A stretch of DNA of 64,000 bases, from assembly GCA_963755635.1 (NCBI GenBank), contig CAVWKS010000026.1:56501-120500 (forward strand), in the 5' to 3' direction. The position numbers and the translations under genes were made by a program. Shown one piece after another: positions 35,635 through 44,261 of the stretch. The stretch's first letter is position 1. Every line of letters starts with the position of its first letter. This stretch comes from AC-32 sp963755635 (lineage in GTDB: Bacteria > Actinomycetota > Thermoleophilia > Gaiellales > Gaiellaceae). The notes below the pieces were generated by a model. The model did not search any database and was not told where the DNA came from. It saw only the letters and a program-made list of their open reading frames with translations.

Positions 35635-36039
35635 ATGGGGCACACGTTCGGGATGCTGGAGGAGCTCGGCGAGGGCTACGGCTTCCGCAAGGTCAGGCGC
35701 GCGCTCGGGGTGGACGCGTTCGGGGTCAACGCGATCGTGATGCCGCCGGGCTACGACGGCTTCGAGCACTACCACGACCTGCAGGACGAGCTGTACTTCG
35801 TCCACGCCGGGACGGCGCGCGTCGAGGTCGAAGGCGAGGTCCGCGAGCTCGGGCCCGGCGGGCTCTGCCACGTCGAGGCGACGACGCCCCGGAAGATCTC
35901 GAACGGCGGCGACGACGACCTCGTCCTGCTCGTCGTCGGCGGCAAGGGCGGCTACGTGGAGCGCGACGGCCACCTCGTGCACGCGGACGACCTCGAGCGC
36001 CGCCGCGCGTTCTCTGCCGAGGAAGGAGGCGGGTCGTGA
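35635..36039 (+). CDS. Cupin-domain protein
   Basis: 134 aa. Single cupin barrel with MPPGYDGFEHYHDLQDELYF as motif 1 (His pair and Glu) and LGPGGLCHVEATTPRKISNG as motif 2. Short upstream gap, and its stop overlaps the ligase start (GTGA). Such small cupins in acyl-CoA clusters are usually of unknown function; isomerase or dioxygenase activity is possible. Confidence 0.85.
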   Translation: MGHTFGMLEELGEGYGFRKVRRALGVDAFGVNAIVMPPGYDGFEHYHDLQDELYFVHAGTARVEVEGEVRELGPGGLCHVEATTPRKISNGGDDDLVLLVVGGKGGYVERDGHLVHADDLERRRAFSAEEGGGS

Positions 36040-37640
36040 AGGGCCAGATGATGGACTACCAGCTGACGCTGCCGACGATCCTGCGCCGGGCGGAGACGTA
36101 CTTCGGCGAGAAAGAGATCGTCACTCGGCTGCCGGATCGGAGCTTCCACCGCTACACCTACGCCGACTTCACGAGGCGGGCGCGGCAGCTCGCGGTTGCG
36201 TTGACGGAGCTCGGCCTCGAGCGTGGCGACCGAGTCGCCACGCTGTGCTGGAACCACTACCAGCACCTCGAGGCGTACTTCGGGGTCCCGTGCGGCGGCT
36301 TCGTGCTGCACACGCTCAACCTGCGGCTGCACGCGAACGAGCTCGCGTTCATCGCCGAGCACGGCGGCGATCGCGCGGTGATCGTCGACGCCGCGCTCGT
36401 GCCGCTGCTCGAGCAGTTCCGGGAGCGCACCGCGATCGAGCATGTCTTCGTCGTCGAGGACGGCTACGAGGAGCTGCTCGCGGGCGCGGACCCGGACACC
36501 TGGCAAGACCCTGGGCTCGACGAAGAAGAAGCCGCCGCAATGTGCTACACGTCAGGCACGACCGGGCTCCCGAAGGGCGTCGTCTACTCGCACCGGTCGA
36601 CCCTCCTGCACACGCTCGGCGTCGCCGCCGGCAACCCGCTCGGCCTCGGCATCTCCGAGGAGGACACGATCCTCCCCGTCGTGCCGATGTTCCACGCGAA
36701 CGCTTGGGGCTATCCGTACGTCGCGACGATGCTGGGCGCGAATCACGTCTACCCCGGGCCGCACCTCGACGCAGAGAGCCTCCTCGACGACTTCGTGCTG
36801 GAGCAGGTGACGTGGACGGCCGGGGTGCCGACGATCTGGCTCGGGATCCTCCAGCTGCTCGACGAGAACCCGGGGCGCTGGGACCTGACGCACCTGAAGG
36901 GCATGCTCGTCGGCGGCTCCGCTGCCCCGCGCGCGATGATCGCCGGCTTCAAGCAGCGGCACGGCCTCGTCGTCTGCCACGGCTGGGGGATGACGGAGAC
37001 CTCGCCTGTCGCGACCTTCGCCTCGCTGCCGGGAGCGCTCGGCGAGGCTGACGAGGAGACCCAGCTCGACTACGGGGCGATGCAGGGGATGCCGCTGCCG
37101 CTGGTAGAGCTGCGCGCCCGGGACGCCGACGGCAACGAGGTGCCCTGGGACGGAAGCACGATGGGCGAGCTCGAGGTGCGCGGGCCGTGGGTCTCGGCGT
37201 CCTACTACGAGGCGCCCGAGCAGGCCGATCGCTGGACGGAGGACGGGTGGTTCCGGACCGGCGACATCGTCTCGATCGACCCCAGCGGCTTCATCCAGAT
37301 CCAGGACCGGACGAAGGACGTGATCAAGTCGGGCGGTGAGTGGATCTCCTCGGTCGCGCTCGAGAACCAGCTGATGGCGCACGATGCTGTCGCCGAGGCG
37401 GCCGTGATCGCGATCCCGGATCCGAAGTGGCAGGAGCGGCCGCTGGCGGTGGTGGTGCTCAGGGCCGGCCGGTCCGCGACCGCTGAGGAGCTGCGCGACT
37501 TCCTGGCGCCGCACTTCGCGAAGTGGTGGCTGCCCGACCGCTTCGAGTTCGTCGACGAGATCCCGAAGACAGCAGTCGGGAAGTTCCGCAAGACCGCCCT
37601 GCGCGAGCAGTTCGTCCAGGCGCCCGTCCCGGCCTCCTGA
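36036..37640 (+). CDS. Fatty-acyl-CoA ligase (AMP-forming)
   Basis: 534 aa. ANL-family motifs in order: P-loop MCYTSGTTGLPKGVVYSHRS, VVPMFHANAWGYPYVA, CHGWGMTETSPVATFAS, DGWFRTGDIVSIDPSGFI and the hinge DRTKDVIKSGGEWISSVALE, with the C-terminal catalytic Lys in FVDEIPKTAVGKFRKTALR. Activates a carboxylic acid to its CoA ester, the entry step for the dehydrogenases around it. Closest in feel to medium/long-chain (FadD/AlkK-like) ligases. Confidence 0.94.
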   Translation: MKGQMMDYQLTLPTILRRAETYFGEKEIVTRLPDRSFHRYTYADFTRRARQLAVALTELGLERGDRVATLCWNHYQHLEAYFGVPCGGFVLHTLNLRLHANELAFIAEHGGDRAVIVDAALVPLLEQFRERTAIEHVFVVEDGYEELLAGADPDTWQDPGLDEEEAAAMCYTSGTTGLPKGVVYSHRSTLLHTLGVAAGNPLGLGISEEDTILPVVPMFHANAWGYPYVATMLGANHVYPGPHLDAESLLDDFVLEQVTWTAGVPTIWLGILQLLDENPGRWDLTHLKGMLVGGSAAPRAMIAGFKQRHGLVVCHGWGMTETSPVATFASLPGALGEADEETQLDYGAMQGMPLPLVELRARDADGNEVPWDGSTMGELEVRGPWVSASYYEAPEQADRWTEDGWFRTGDIVSIDPSGFIQIQDRTKDVIKSGGEWISSVALENQLMAHDAVAEAAVIAIPDPKWQERPLAVVVLRAGRSATAEELRDFLAPHFAKWWLPDRFEFVDEIPKTAVGKFRKTALREQFVQAPVPAS

Positions 37641-37641
37641 C

Positions 37642-38349
37642 GTGGAGGCGGGGAGGGCGCGCTTCCCCGGGACGGCGCTCGTCACCGGCGGCGCCTCCGG
37701 GATCGGCGCCGCGATCGTCGAGCTGCTCGAGCGCGAGGGCTGCGCGACCACCGTCCTGGACGCGCGGGACGGCTTCGACGTGGGCGACCCGGCGGCCTGG
37801 GAGACGGTCGGTTCCGTCGAGCTCGCGTGCCTGAACGCCGGTGTCACGACGGGCGTCGCGGACCTCAAGGACGTCCCGGACGAGGCGTACCTCCGCATCC
37901 GCGGCGCGAACCTGGACGGCGTCGTCTTCGGCGTGCGGCGCCTGGCCCGCGTGATGGAGCCCGGCGGCGCCATCGTTGTCACCGCCTCCCTGGCAGGGCT
38001 CGTGCCCACGGAGCGCGATCCGCTCTACACGCTGACGAAGCACGGCGTTGTCGGCTTCGTTCGTGCCGTCGCGCCCGAGCTCGAGGCTCGCGGGCTCCGG
38101 ATCTGCGCGGTCGCCCCGGGGTTTGCAGACACGCCGCTGCTCGACGAGGAGACGCGCGCCGCGATGGAGGCGGCCCGCTTCCCGCTGCTCCGCCCCGCGG
38201 AGGTGGCGGAGGCGGTGCTGCGGGCGGCGCGCGAGGCACGCACGGGCGAAGTGTGGGTCGTGCAGCCGGGCCGCGAGCCGGTCCCGTTCAGGTTCCCGAA
38301 CGTGCCGGGCGCCCGCAGGCCGGACGGCGCGCCGGCACCTCCTCCGTAG
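37642..38349 (+). CDS. Short-chain dehydrogenase/reductase
   Basis: 235 aa from GTG one nt after the ligase stop. TGGASGIGAAIVELLEREG, LNAGVTTGVADL, VVTASLAGLVPTERDPLYTL and YTLTKHGVVGF (YxxxK). The last gene of the plus-strand operon, convergent with an acyl-CoA dehydrogenase. An NAD(P)-dependent alcohol/ketone step is likely; the substrate is not determinable. Confidence 0.9.
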   Translation: MEAGRARFPGTALVTGGASGIGAAIVELLEREGCATTVLDARDGFDVGDPAAWETVGSVELACLNAGVTTGVADLKDVPDEAYLRIRGANLDGVVFGVRRLARVMEPGGAIVVTASLAGLVPTERDPLYTLTKHGVVGFVRAVAPELEARGLRICAVAPGFADTPLLDEETRAAMEAARFPLLRPAEVAEAVLRAAREARTGEVWVVQPGREPVPFRFPNVPGARRPDGAPAPPP

Positions 38350-38359
38350 CCGTCGCGAT

Positions 38360-39568
38360 CTAGGTGAACTCCCAGCGGCCGCCGTCCGCGAAGGCAGCGA
38401 GGATCCGGCGGCTGACGACCATGCGGTGCACCTCGTCCGGCCCGTCGTAGATGCGGCCGCCGCGCGCCATCAGCGCCATCGCGGCCAGCGGCGTCTCGTG
38501 TGTCAGCCCGAGGGCGCCGTGCACCTGGATCGCCCTGTCGAGCACGTCGTTCAGGACGCGGGCCGCGTAGAACTTGACCAGCGAGATCTCGACGCGGGCC
38601 TCCTCGCCCCGGTCGATCTTGTGCGCGGCGTCGAGCGTCAGCAGCCGGCAGGCCTGGATCTCGGCCGCCGAGTCGGCAATCCAGTTCTGGACGGTCTGCT
38701 TCTCCGCCAGCGGCCCGCCGAAGGCCTCACGCTCGAGCGCACGGCTGCAGAGGAGCTCGAAGCCGCGCTGCATCTGGCCGAGCCAGCGCATGACGTGGTG
38801 GATGCGCCCGGGCCCGAGCCGCTTCTGCGCGATCCGGAAGCCGGCGCCGCGCTCGCCGAGCAGGTTCTCGAGCGGGACGCGCACGTCCGAGTAGCGGACC
38901 TCGCAGTGGGTCGACCAGCCGCGGCCGCGGTGGCCGAGGACCGGCACCGCAGTGATCTCCACCCCCGGCGCGTCGGCCGGGACGACGATCTGGCTCATCC
39001 GGCGGTGCGGCTCCTGCTCCGGCTCCGTCACGGCCATGACGATTCCGAACGCCGCGCCCTCGGCGCCTGTCGAGAACCACTTGTGTCCGTCGACCACCCA
39101 CTCGTCGCCGTCCTGAACGGCAGTCGTCCGCAGCCCCGTGGGATCCGCTCCCGACACCTCCGGCTCCGTCATCGAGAAGAACGAGCGCACCTCGCCCGCG
39201 ACGAGCGGCCGCAGCCAGCGTGCTTGCTGCTCCTCGCTGCCGAACAGGTGCAGGATCTCGGCGTTGCCCGCGTCGGGCGCCTGGCAGCCGAAGACGAGCT
39301 GGGCCCAGACGCTGCGGCCGATCACCTCGTTCAGGTAGGCGTAGGCCAGGAAGCCACGGCCGCTGCCACCCGCCTCGGGGCCGATGTGCGGCGCCCAGAG
39401 CCCCTCGGCCTTCGCCTTCCCGCGCAGCTCGGCGACGAGCGCATCGGCGTCGTCGTCCTCGCGTCCGAGCGCGGGCTCGTTCGGGTAGACGTGCTCGTCC
39501 ATGAACGCCCGGTAGCGCTCCCGCAGCTCGCGGACCTCCTCCGCGGGCTCGAGATCGGCGATTGCCAC
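38360..39568 (-). CDS. Acyl-CoA dehydrogenase
   Basis: 402 aa. FSMTEPEVSGADPTGLRTTA, WVVDGHKWFSTGAEGAAFGI, FRIAQKRLGPGRIHHVMRWL and YDGPDEVHRMVVSRRILAAF. The C-terminal YDGPDEVHR motif and PGRIHH are typical of the FadE12/ACAD10-11-like branch, which often handles branched or hydroxylated acyl-CoAs; the adjacent APH-type kinase gene cluster strengthens that reading. Divergent from the LLM oxidoreductase by about 20 nt, so they share a promoter region. Confidence 0.92.
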   Translation of the reverse strand: MAIADLEPAEEVRELRERYRAFMDEHVYPNEPALGREDDDADALVAELRGKAKAEGLWAPHIGPEAGGSGRGFLAYAYLNEVIGRSVWAQLVFGCQAPDAGNAEILHLFGSEEQQARWLRPLVAGEVRSFFSMTEPEVSGADPTGLRTTAVQDGDEWVVDGHKWFSTGAEGAAFGIVMAVTEPEQEPHRRMSQIVVPADAPGVEITAVPVLGHRGRGWSTHCEVRYSDVRVPLENLLGERGAGFRIAQKRLGPGRIHHVMRWLGQMQRGFELLCSRALEREAFGGPLAEKQTVQNWIADSAAEIQACRLLTLDAAHKIDRGEEARVEISLVKFYAARVLNDVLDRAIQVHGALGLTHETPLAAMALMARGGRIYDGPDEVHRMVVSRRILAAFADGGRWEFT

Positions 39569-39588
39569 GGCGTTAGCATTGCACGTTC

Positions 39589-40599
39589 GTGCGCCTCGGC
39601 CTGTACCTCGGCTACGCCCCGCCCGGTACGAATCCGACGGAGCTGATCGCTCTCGCGGAGGAGGCCGAGCGGCTCGGCTTCGACTCGGCGTGGGCGGCGG
39701 AGGCCTGGGGGACGGATGCGGTCACCGTGCTCTCCTTCCTCGCCGCGCGCACGACCACGCTGAAGGTCGGCTCCGCGATCATGCAGATCCCGGCGCGGAC
39801 CCCGGCCAACACGGCGATGACGGCGATGACGCTCGACCTGCTGAGCGACGGGCGCTTCCTGCTCGGCCTCGGCGTCTCGGGGCCGCAGGTCGTCGAGGGC
39901 TGGCACGGGCAGCCGTGGGGCAGGCCGCTCGAGAAGACGCGTGAGTACGTCGAGATCGTGCGCGCAGCCCTGCGACGGGAGCCGCTCGAACATCACGGGC
40001 GGCACTACGACGTGCCCTACACCGGCCCGGGGGCGACCGGGCTCGGCAAGCCGCTGAAGCTGCTCGGCCGCCCGCTGCGCGCGGAGGTTCCGATCTACCT
40101 CGCCGCGCTCGGGCCCAGGAGCGTCGAGCTGGCGGCAGAGATCGCAGACGGCTGGCTGCCGCTCTACCTCTCGCCCGAGCGCTTCGACGAGCTCTTCCGA
40201 CCTCACCTCGAGCACGCGCGCGAGGGGTTCGAGATCGCGGCGGCCGTGCACGTCGTTCCCGGCGACGACCTCGAGGCCTGCCGGGCCGTGGTGAAGCAGG
40301 TGCTTGCCCTCTACATCGGCGGCATGGGTGCTCGGGGGAGCAACTTCTACAACGACGCCGTCCGCCGGTACGGGTACGAGCGCGAGGCGGACGAGGTGCA
40401 GGAGCTCTACCTCGGCGGCCGGCAACGGGACGCTGCGGCCGCGGTCCCCGACGCGCTCGTCGACGAGGTCGCGCTCGTCGGCTCGCGTGAGCGGATCGCC
40501 GACCGGCTGGCGGCGTGGCGCGAGTGCGGCGTGACGACGCTCCTCTGCCAGACCCGCGACGTCGAGGCGCTGCGGCTGCTCGCGGAGCTGGCGGCCTAG
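39589..40599 (+). CDS. LLM-class flavin-dependent (F420-type) oxidoreductase
   Basis: 336 aa from GTG. Luciferase-like barrel: LGLYLGYAPPGTNPTELIAL, FDSAWAAEAWGTDAVTVLSF, GSAIMQIPARTPANTAMTAM, LSDGRFLLGLGVSGPQVVEG, then VPIYLAALGPRSVELAAEIA. The GSAIMQIPARTPA segment is characteristic of F420-dependent members in actinobacteria. It probably reduces or oxidises a pathway intermediate. First gene of the second plus-strand operon. Confidence 0.9.
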   Translation: MRLGLYLGYAPPGTNPTELIALAEEAERLGFDSAWAAEAWGTDAVTVLSFLAARTTTLKVGSAIMQIPARTPANTAMTAMTLDLLSDGRFLLGLGVSGPQVVEGWHGQPWGRPLEKTREYVEIVRAALRREPLEHHGRHYDVPYTGPGATGLGKPLKLLGRPLRAEVPIYLAALGPRSVELAAEIADGWLPLYLSPERFDELFRPHLEHAREGFEIAAAVHVVPGDDLEACRAVVKQVLALYIGGMGARGSNFYNDAVRRYGYEREADEVQELYLGGRQRDAAAAVPDALVDEVALVGSRERIADRLAAWRECGVTTLLCQTRDVEALRLLAELAA

Positions 40600-40607
40600 G
40601 CGGAATC

Positions 40608-41375
40608 GTGAACGTCCGCGAGCTCTTCGACCTCGAAGGCAAATCGGCGATCGTGACCGGCGGGGGCACCGGCATCGGCCGGCAGATGGCGCAGGCGCTC
40701 GCCGAGGCCGGCGCGAGCCTCGTCCTCTGTGCGCGCAACGCGGAGCGCTGCGAGCAGGCGGCCGCGGAGCTGTCCGCGCTCGGGGTGCGGGCCCTCGGCC
40801 TGCGCTGCGACGTCCGCAAGCCGGACGACGTCCAGGCGGTTGTCGACCGCACGCGTCAGGAGCTCGGGCGCATCGACATCCTCGTCAACAACGCCGGCAC
40901 GGTCTGGGGCGCCTCGCCTGAGGAGATGCCGCTCGAGGGCTGGCAGAAGGTGCTCGACGTCAACCTGACCGGCGTCTTCCTCTGCTCGCAGGCGGCGGGC
41001 CGGGTGATGATCGAGCAACAGGCCGGCAAGATCGTCAACGTGGCCTCCGTAGCCGGGCTCGAAGGCGCGCCCGCCGAGGTGATGAACTCGCTCCCCTACC
41101 ACGCGACGAAGGGCGGCGTCATCGCGCTCACCCGCGACCTCGCGTGGAAGTGGGCCCGGCACGGGATCAACGTCAACGCGCTTGCTCCCGGCTGGTTTCC
41201 GAGCGACATGTCGCGCTACGTCCTCGACCGGCAGCCGCAGCTCATCGAACGGATCCCGCTCGGGCGGTTCGGCGGCCAGGAGGACCTCAAGGGCGCCGTG
41301 GTCTTCCTCGCCTCCCCGGCGTCCGACTACGTGACGGGTCACACGCTCGTCGTCGACGGCGGCCAGTCCGCGTGA
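40608..41375 (+). CDS. SDR-family oxidoreductase (glucose-1-dehydrogenase-like)
   Basis: 255 aa from GTG. VNVRELFDLEGKSAIVTGGG with GTGIGRQMAQALAEAG, NNAGTVWGAS, VNVASVAGLEGAP, YHATKGGVIAL and the C-terminal VTGHTLVVDGGQSA. Catalytic Ser-Tyr-Lys are present. Stop overlaps the next start (GTGA). Likely a 3-hydroxyacyl-CoA or polyol dehydrogenase in this operon. Confidence 0.93.
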   Translation: MNVRELFDLEGKSAIVTGGGTGIGRQMAQALAEAGASLVLCARNAERCEQAAAELSALGVRALGLRCDVRKPDDVQAVVDRTRQELGRIDILVNNAGTVWGASPEEMPLEGWQKVLDVNLTGVFLCSQAAGRVMIEQQAGKIVNVASVAGLEGAPAEVMNSLPYHATKGGVIALTRDLAWKWARHGINVNALAPGWFPSDMSRYVLDRQPQLIERIPLGRFGGQEDLKGAVVFLASPASDYVTGHTLVVDGGQSA

Positions 41376-42361
41376 GCGGCGAATCCGCAGGCCCGCCCTG
41401 GACGGAGGAGCTTCGCGACGCGCTCGCCGAGCTGCTCGACGGCCCGGTCGAGATCGACAGCGCGCAGATGCTGCCGGGCGGCGCCTCGAAGGAGGCCTGG
41501 GCGGTCGACGTGCGCGGGCCGCAGGGGCCGCTTGAGCTGCTCGTACGACGGGCCGCCGGCGGCGTCATCCACGCCGACACGCTCCCGCTGGAGCACGAGC
41601 TGCGCGTGCTCGAGGCCGCCTACGCCGCGGGCGTGCGGGTGCCGCGCCCGGTCGGCTACCTGGGCGAGCTCGGCGGCCGCGAGGCGTTCGCGACGGCGCG
41701 CGTCGCGGGCGAGACGATCGGCAGGCGGATCGTCCGGAACCCGGAGCTCGCGGCCGCGCGCGAGACGCTGCCGCTGCAGCTCGCCGACGAGCTGGCGAAG
41801 GTGCACGCGATCGATCCCGCAGCCGTCCCGTTCCTCGGCGACCGGGACGTGCTGGAGCAATTCGAGCACGAGCTCGACTCCGTCGGCGAGCCGCACCCGG
41901 CGATCGAGCTCGGGCTGCTCTGGCTGCGGGACCACCGGCCCGAGCCGTTGCGGCCGGTCGTCAGCCACGGCGACTTCCGGCTCGGCAACGTCGTCGTCTC
42001 CGAGCGCGGGCTCGAGTACTTACTGGACTGGGAGTTCGCGCATCTCGGCGACCCGCGCGAGGACCTCGCCTGGCCGCTCGTCCGCGCCTGGCGCTTCGGC
42101 GCCGACGAGCTTCGGCTCGGCGGGATCGCCGAGGTCGAGCCGTATCTGGAGCGCTACTGCGAGCAAAGCGGGCGCGCGATCGCCGTCGCGGAGCTCTTCT
42201 GGTGGGAAGTCCTCGGCAACGTCAAGTGGGCGACCGGGGCGCTGACGCAGTCGCGACGCCACCTCTCGGGGCAGGAGCGAAGCGTCGAGCTCGCCGTTCT
42301 CGGCCGCCTCGCCGCGGAGATGGAGTACGAGCTGCTCGATCTGCTCGAGCGCGTGGCATGA
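41372..42361 (+). CDS. Aminoglycoside-phosphotransferase-fold kinase (acyl-CoA cluster type)
   Basis: 329 aa from GTG. APH-fold: ELLVRRAAGGVIHADTLPLE, the catalytic loop VVSHGDFRLGNVVVSE and the metal Asp in LLDWEFAHLGDPREDLAW. Homologues in acyl-CoA clusters sit with FadE-like dehydrogenases and are related to the kinase half of ACAD10/11, which phosphorylates 4-hydroxyacyl-CoA. Here the kinase, the DUF6285 gene and acyl-CoA dehydrogenases are clustered but not fused. Antibiotic resistance is unlikely. Confidence 0.88.
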   Translation: MSGESAGPPWTEELRDALAELLDGPVEIDSAQMLPGGASKEAWAVDVRGPQGPLELLVRRAAGGVIHADTLPLEHELRVLEAAYAAGVRVPRPVGYLGELGGREAFATARVAGETIGRRIVRNPELAAARETLPLQLADELAKVHAIDPAAVPFLGDRDVLEQFEHELDSVGEPHPAIELGLLWLRDHRPEPLRPVVSHGDFRLGNVVVSERGLEYLLDWEFAHLGDPREDLAWPLVRAWRFGADELRLGGIAEVEPYLERYCEQSGRAIAVAELFWWEVLGNVKWATGALTQSRRHLSGQERSVELAVLGRLAAEMEYELLDLLERVA

Positions 42362-42666
42362 GCGACCGCCCGACGGCCGCGGAGCTCGTCGAGGCGACGC
42401 GCGAGTTCCTGGAGGCGGAGGTCCTGCCGGCCCTCACCGACCCGCGACTCCGCTTCCGTGCGCTCGTCGCGGTCAACGCGCTCGGGATCGCGCAGCGTGA
42501 GCTGGAGCACGAGGGCGCCGCCGAGCTCCCGGACGACGACCTTGCGGAGCTGGCGAGGAGCATTCGCCGCGGCGAGGTGCCGGCCGGCACGCTCGCACGT
42601 CTGAAGGAGCACGTGGCGGCGAAACTGCGAATCGCGAGCCCCCGCTACCTCGACCGCTACCAATGA
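42358..42666 (+). CDS. DUF6285-domain protein
   Basis: 102 aa, overlapping both neighbours by 4 nt (ATGA). RPTAAELVEATREFLEAEVL, FRALVAVNALGIAQRELEHE and SPRYLDRYQ fit the small helical DUF6285 family, which almost always follows an APH-type kinase in acyl-CoA catabolic operons. It may be a regulatory or structural partner of that kinase; there is no experimental role I know of. Confidence 0.88.
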   Translation: MSDRPTAAELVEATREFLEAEVLPALTDPRLRFRALVAVNALGIAQRELEHEGAAELPDDDLAELARSIRRGEVPAGTLARLKEHVAAKLRIASPRYLDRYQ

Positions 42667-43319
42667 GCAGGCGCCGGCTGTACCTCCTCCGCCACGCGGA
42701 CGTCGCGTACTTCGACGAGCGCGGCCGGCCCTTGCCGCCGGACGATGCAGCCCTGACGGCCAAGGGCCGTGAGCAGGCGCTCGCCACCGCGGAGACGCTG
42801 CGCGACGTCCGCTTCGACCGGGTGCTGACCAGCGGCCTCAGGCGCACGGTCGAGACCGCCCGCCTGGTCGCGCCGGACGCGAAGCTCGAGGCGTGGCCCG
42901 ACCTGCGCGAGCTCGCTCCCGGACGCCTCACGGCCATCCCGGCGGACGAGCTGGAGGAAGCATTCGTCGGCGCCTTCCGCGGGGCCGTGCCCGAGAGTCG
43001 CAGGTTTCTCGGCGGCGAGACGATCGGCGCGCTGCTCGACCGCGTCCTACCCGCCCTCGAGCGCCTGCTCGCGGACCGGGCCTGGGACGTCGTGCTCGCG
43101 GTCCTGCACGGCGGCGTCAACCGGGCGATCCTGTCCTTCGCCCTCACCGGGCAGCGCTCGTTCCTCGGCGGGTTCGAGCAGGCGCCCGCCTGCGTCAACG
43201 TCCTCGACGTGGGAGACGACTGGATCGTGCGGGCGGTCAACGTGACGCCCTACGACCTCGTCCATCGCCACGATCGTACGACGACGATGGAACGGCTCTT
43301 CGCGCAGTACCGGCCGTAG
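42663..43319 (+). CDS. Histidine phosphatase superfamily protein
   Basis: 218 aa. N-terminal phospho-His motif LYLLRHADVAYFDERG, VLTSGLRRTVETARLVAPDA, the acidic region LRELAPGRLTAIPADELEEA and the second His in LAVLHGGVNRAILSF. Coupled to the DUF6285 gene (ATGA). Paired with a small-molecule kinase, it may remove the phosphate placed on a hydroxyacyl intermediate; that pairing is inference. Confidence 0.9.
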   Translation: MSRRRLYLLRHADVAYFDERGRPLPPDDAALTAKGREQALATAETLRDVRFDRVLTSGLRRTVETARLVAPDAKLEAWPDLRELAPGRLTAIPADELEEAFVGAFRGAVPESRRFLGGETIGALLDRVLPALERLLADRAWDVVLAVLHGGVNRAILSFALTGQRSFLGGFEQAPACVNVLDVGDDWIVRAVNVTPYDLVHRHDRTTTMERLFAQYRP

Positions 43320-43328
43320 GATTGAGGC

Positions 43329-44261
43329 GTGCTCGACGGGAAAGTCGCCATCGTCACGGGCGCCGGGCGCGGAATCGGGCGTGAGCATGCCCACGCGCTC
43401 GCCCGCGCGGGCGCCAGGGTGGTCGTCAACGACCTCGGCGGCGCGCTGAGCGGCGAGGGGGCGGACCAGCGCCCGGCGGACGAGGTGGCCGAGGAGATCA
43501 GGAGCGAGGGCGGCGAGGCTGTCGCGAGCTACGAGAACGTGGCGAGCTTCGAGGAGGCCGAGCGGATGGTGCGCGGCGCGGTCGAGCGCTTCGGCCGGCT
43601 GGACATCCTCGTCAACAACGCCGGCATCCTCCGCGACCGGATGCTCGTGAACATGACCGAGGACGAGTGGGACGCGGTGATCGCGGTCCACCTGAAAGGC
43701 CACTTCGCGCCGACCAGGCACGCAGCGGCGTACTGGCGCGAGCGGTCGAAGGCCGGCGAGGAGGTGCGTGGCCGGGTGATCAACACTTCCAGCCCCTCGG
43801 GTGTCTTCGGCAACGTCGGCCAGGCGAACTACGGCGCCGCCAAGGGCGCGATCGCCTCCTTCACGCTGATCGCCGCGCAGGAGCTCGCCCGCTACGGGGT
43901 CACCGTCAACTGCCTCGCCCCGAGCGCGCGCACGCGCATGACCGAGGAGACCTTCGGCGACCTGCCCGCGCCCGACGAGGGCTTCGACCCGCTCGACCCG
44001 GCGAACATCGCACCGATCGTCGTCGCCCTCTGCGCGGACGAGGCACAGGACGTGACGGGGCAGTGCCTCTTCGTCTACGGCGGGGCGGTGAACGTGCTGC
44101 GCCCTTGGGATGAGGGCGAGGCGATCGCGAAGGATGGGCGCTGGGAGGCGGACGAGTTCCTGGGGCAGCTCCTCGCCCGCTTCCCCGAGGGCGCGGCCCC
44201 GGCAGGGATGCTCGCGCTGATGAAGCGGGCCGGCGGCCGCTCGCTCCGGGCCCAGGAATGA
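43329..44261 (+). CDS. MFE-2-like SDR ((3R)-hydroxyacyl-CoA dehydrogenase type)
   Basis: 310 aa from GTG. VTGAGRGIGREHAHALARAG, VVVNDLGGALSGEGADQRPA, NNAGILRDRMLVNMTEDEWD, VINTSSPSGVFGNVGQANYG and YGAAKGAIASF. The VVNDLGG and GNVGQANYGAAK patterns are those of the dehydrogenase half of peroxisomal multifunctional enzyme type 2 (17beta-HSD4). It overlaps the MaoC gene by 4 nt, so hydratase and dehydrogenase are adjacent as separate proteins. Confidence 0.92.
   Translation: MLDGKVAIVTGAGRGIGREHAHALARAGARVVVNDLGGALSGEGADQRPADEVAEEIRSEGGEAVASYENVASFEEAERMVRGAVERFGRLDILVNNAGILRDRMLVNMTEDEWDAVIAVHLKGHFAPTRHAAAYWRERSKAGEEVRGRVINTSSPSGVFGNVGQANYGAAKGAIASFTLIAAQELARYGVTVNCLAPSARTRMTEETFGDLPAPDEGFDPLDPANIAPIVVALCADEAQDVTGQCLFVYGGAVNVLRPWDEGEAIAKDGRWEADEFLGQLLARFPEGAAPAGMLALMKRAGGRSLRAQE

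Noticed and set aside
41372..42361. Aminoglycoside resistance kinase
   Set aside because: Context (acyl-CoA operon, DUF6285 neighbour) and sequence type fit the hydroxyacyl-CoA-kinase-like branch instead.
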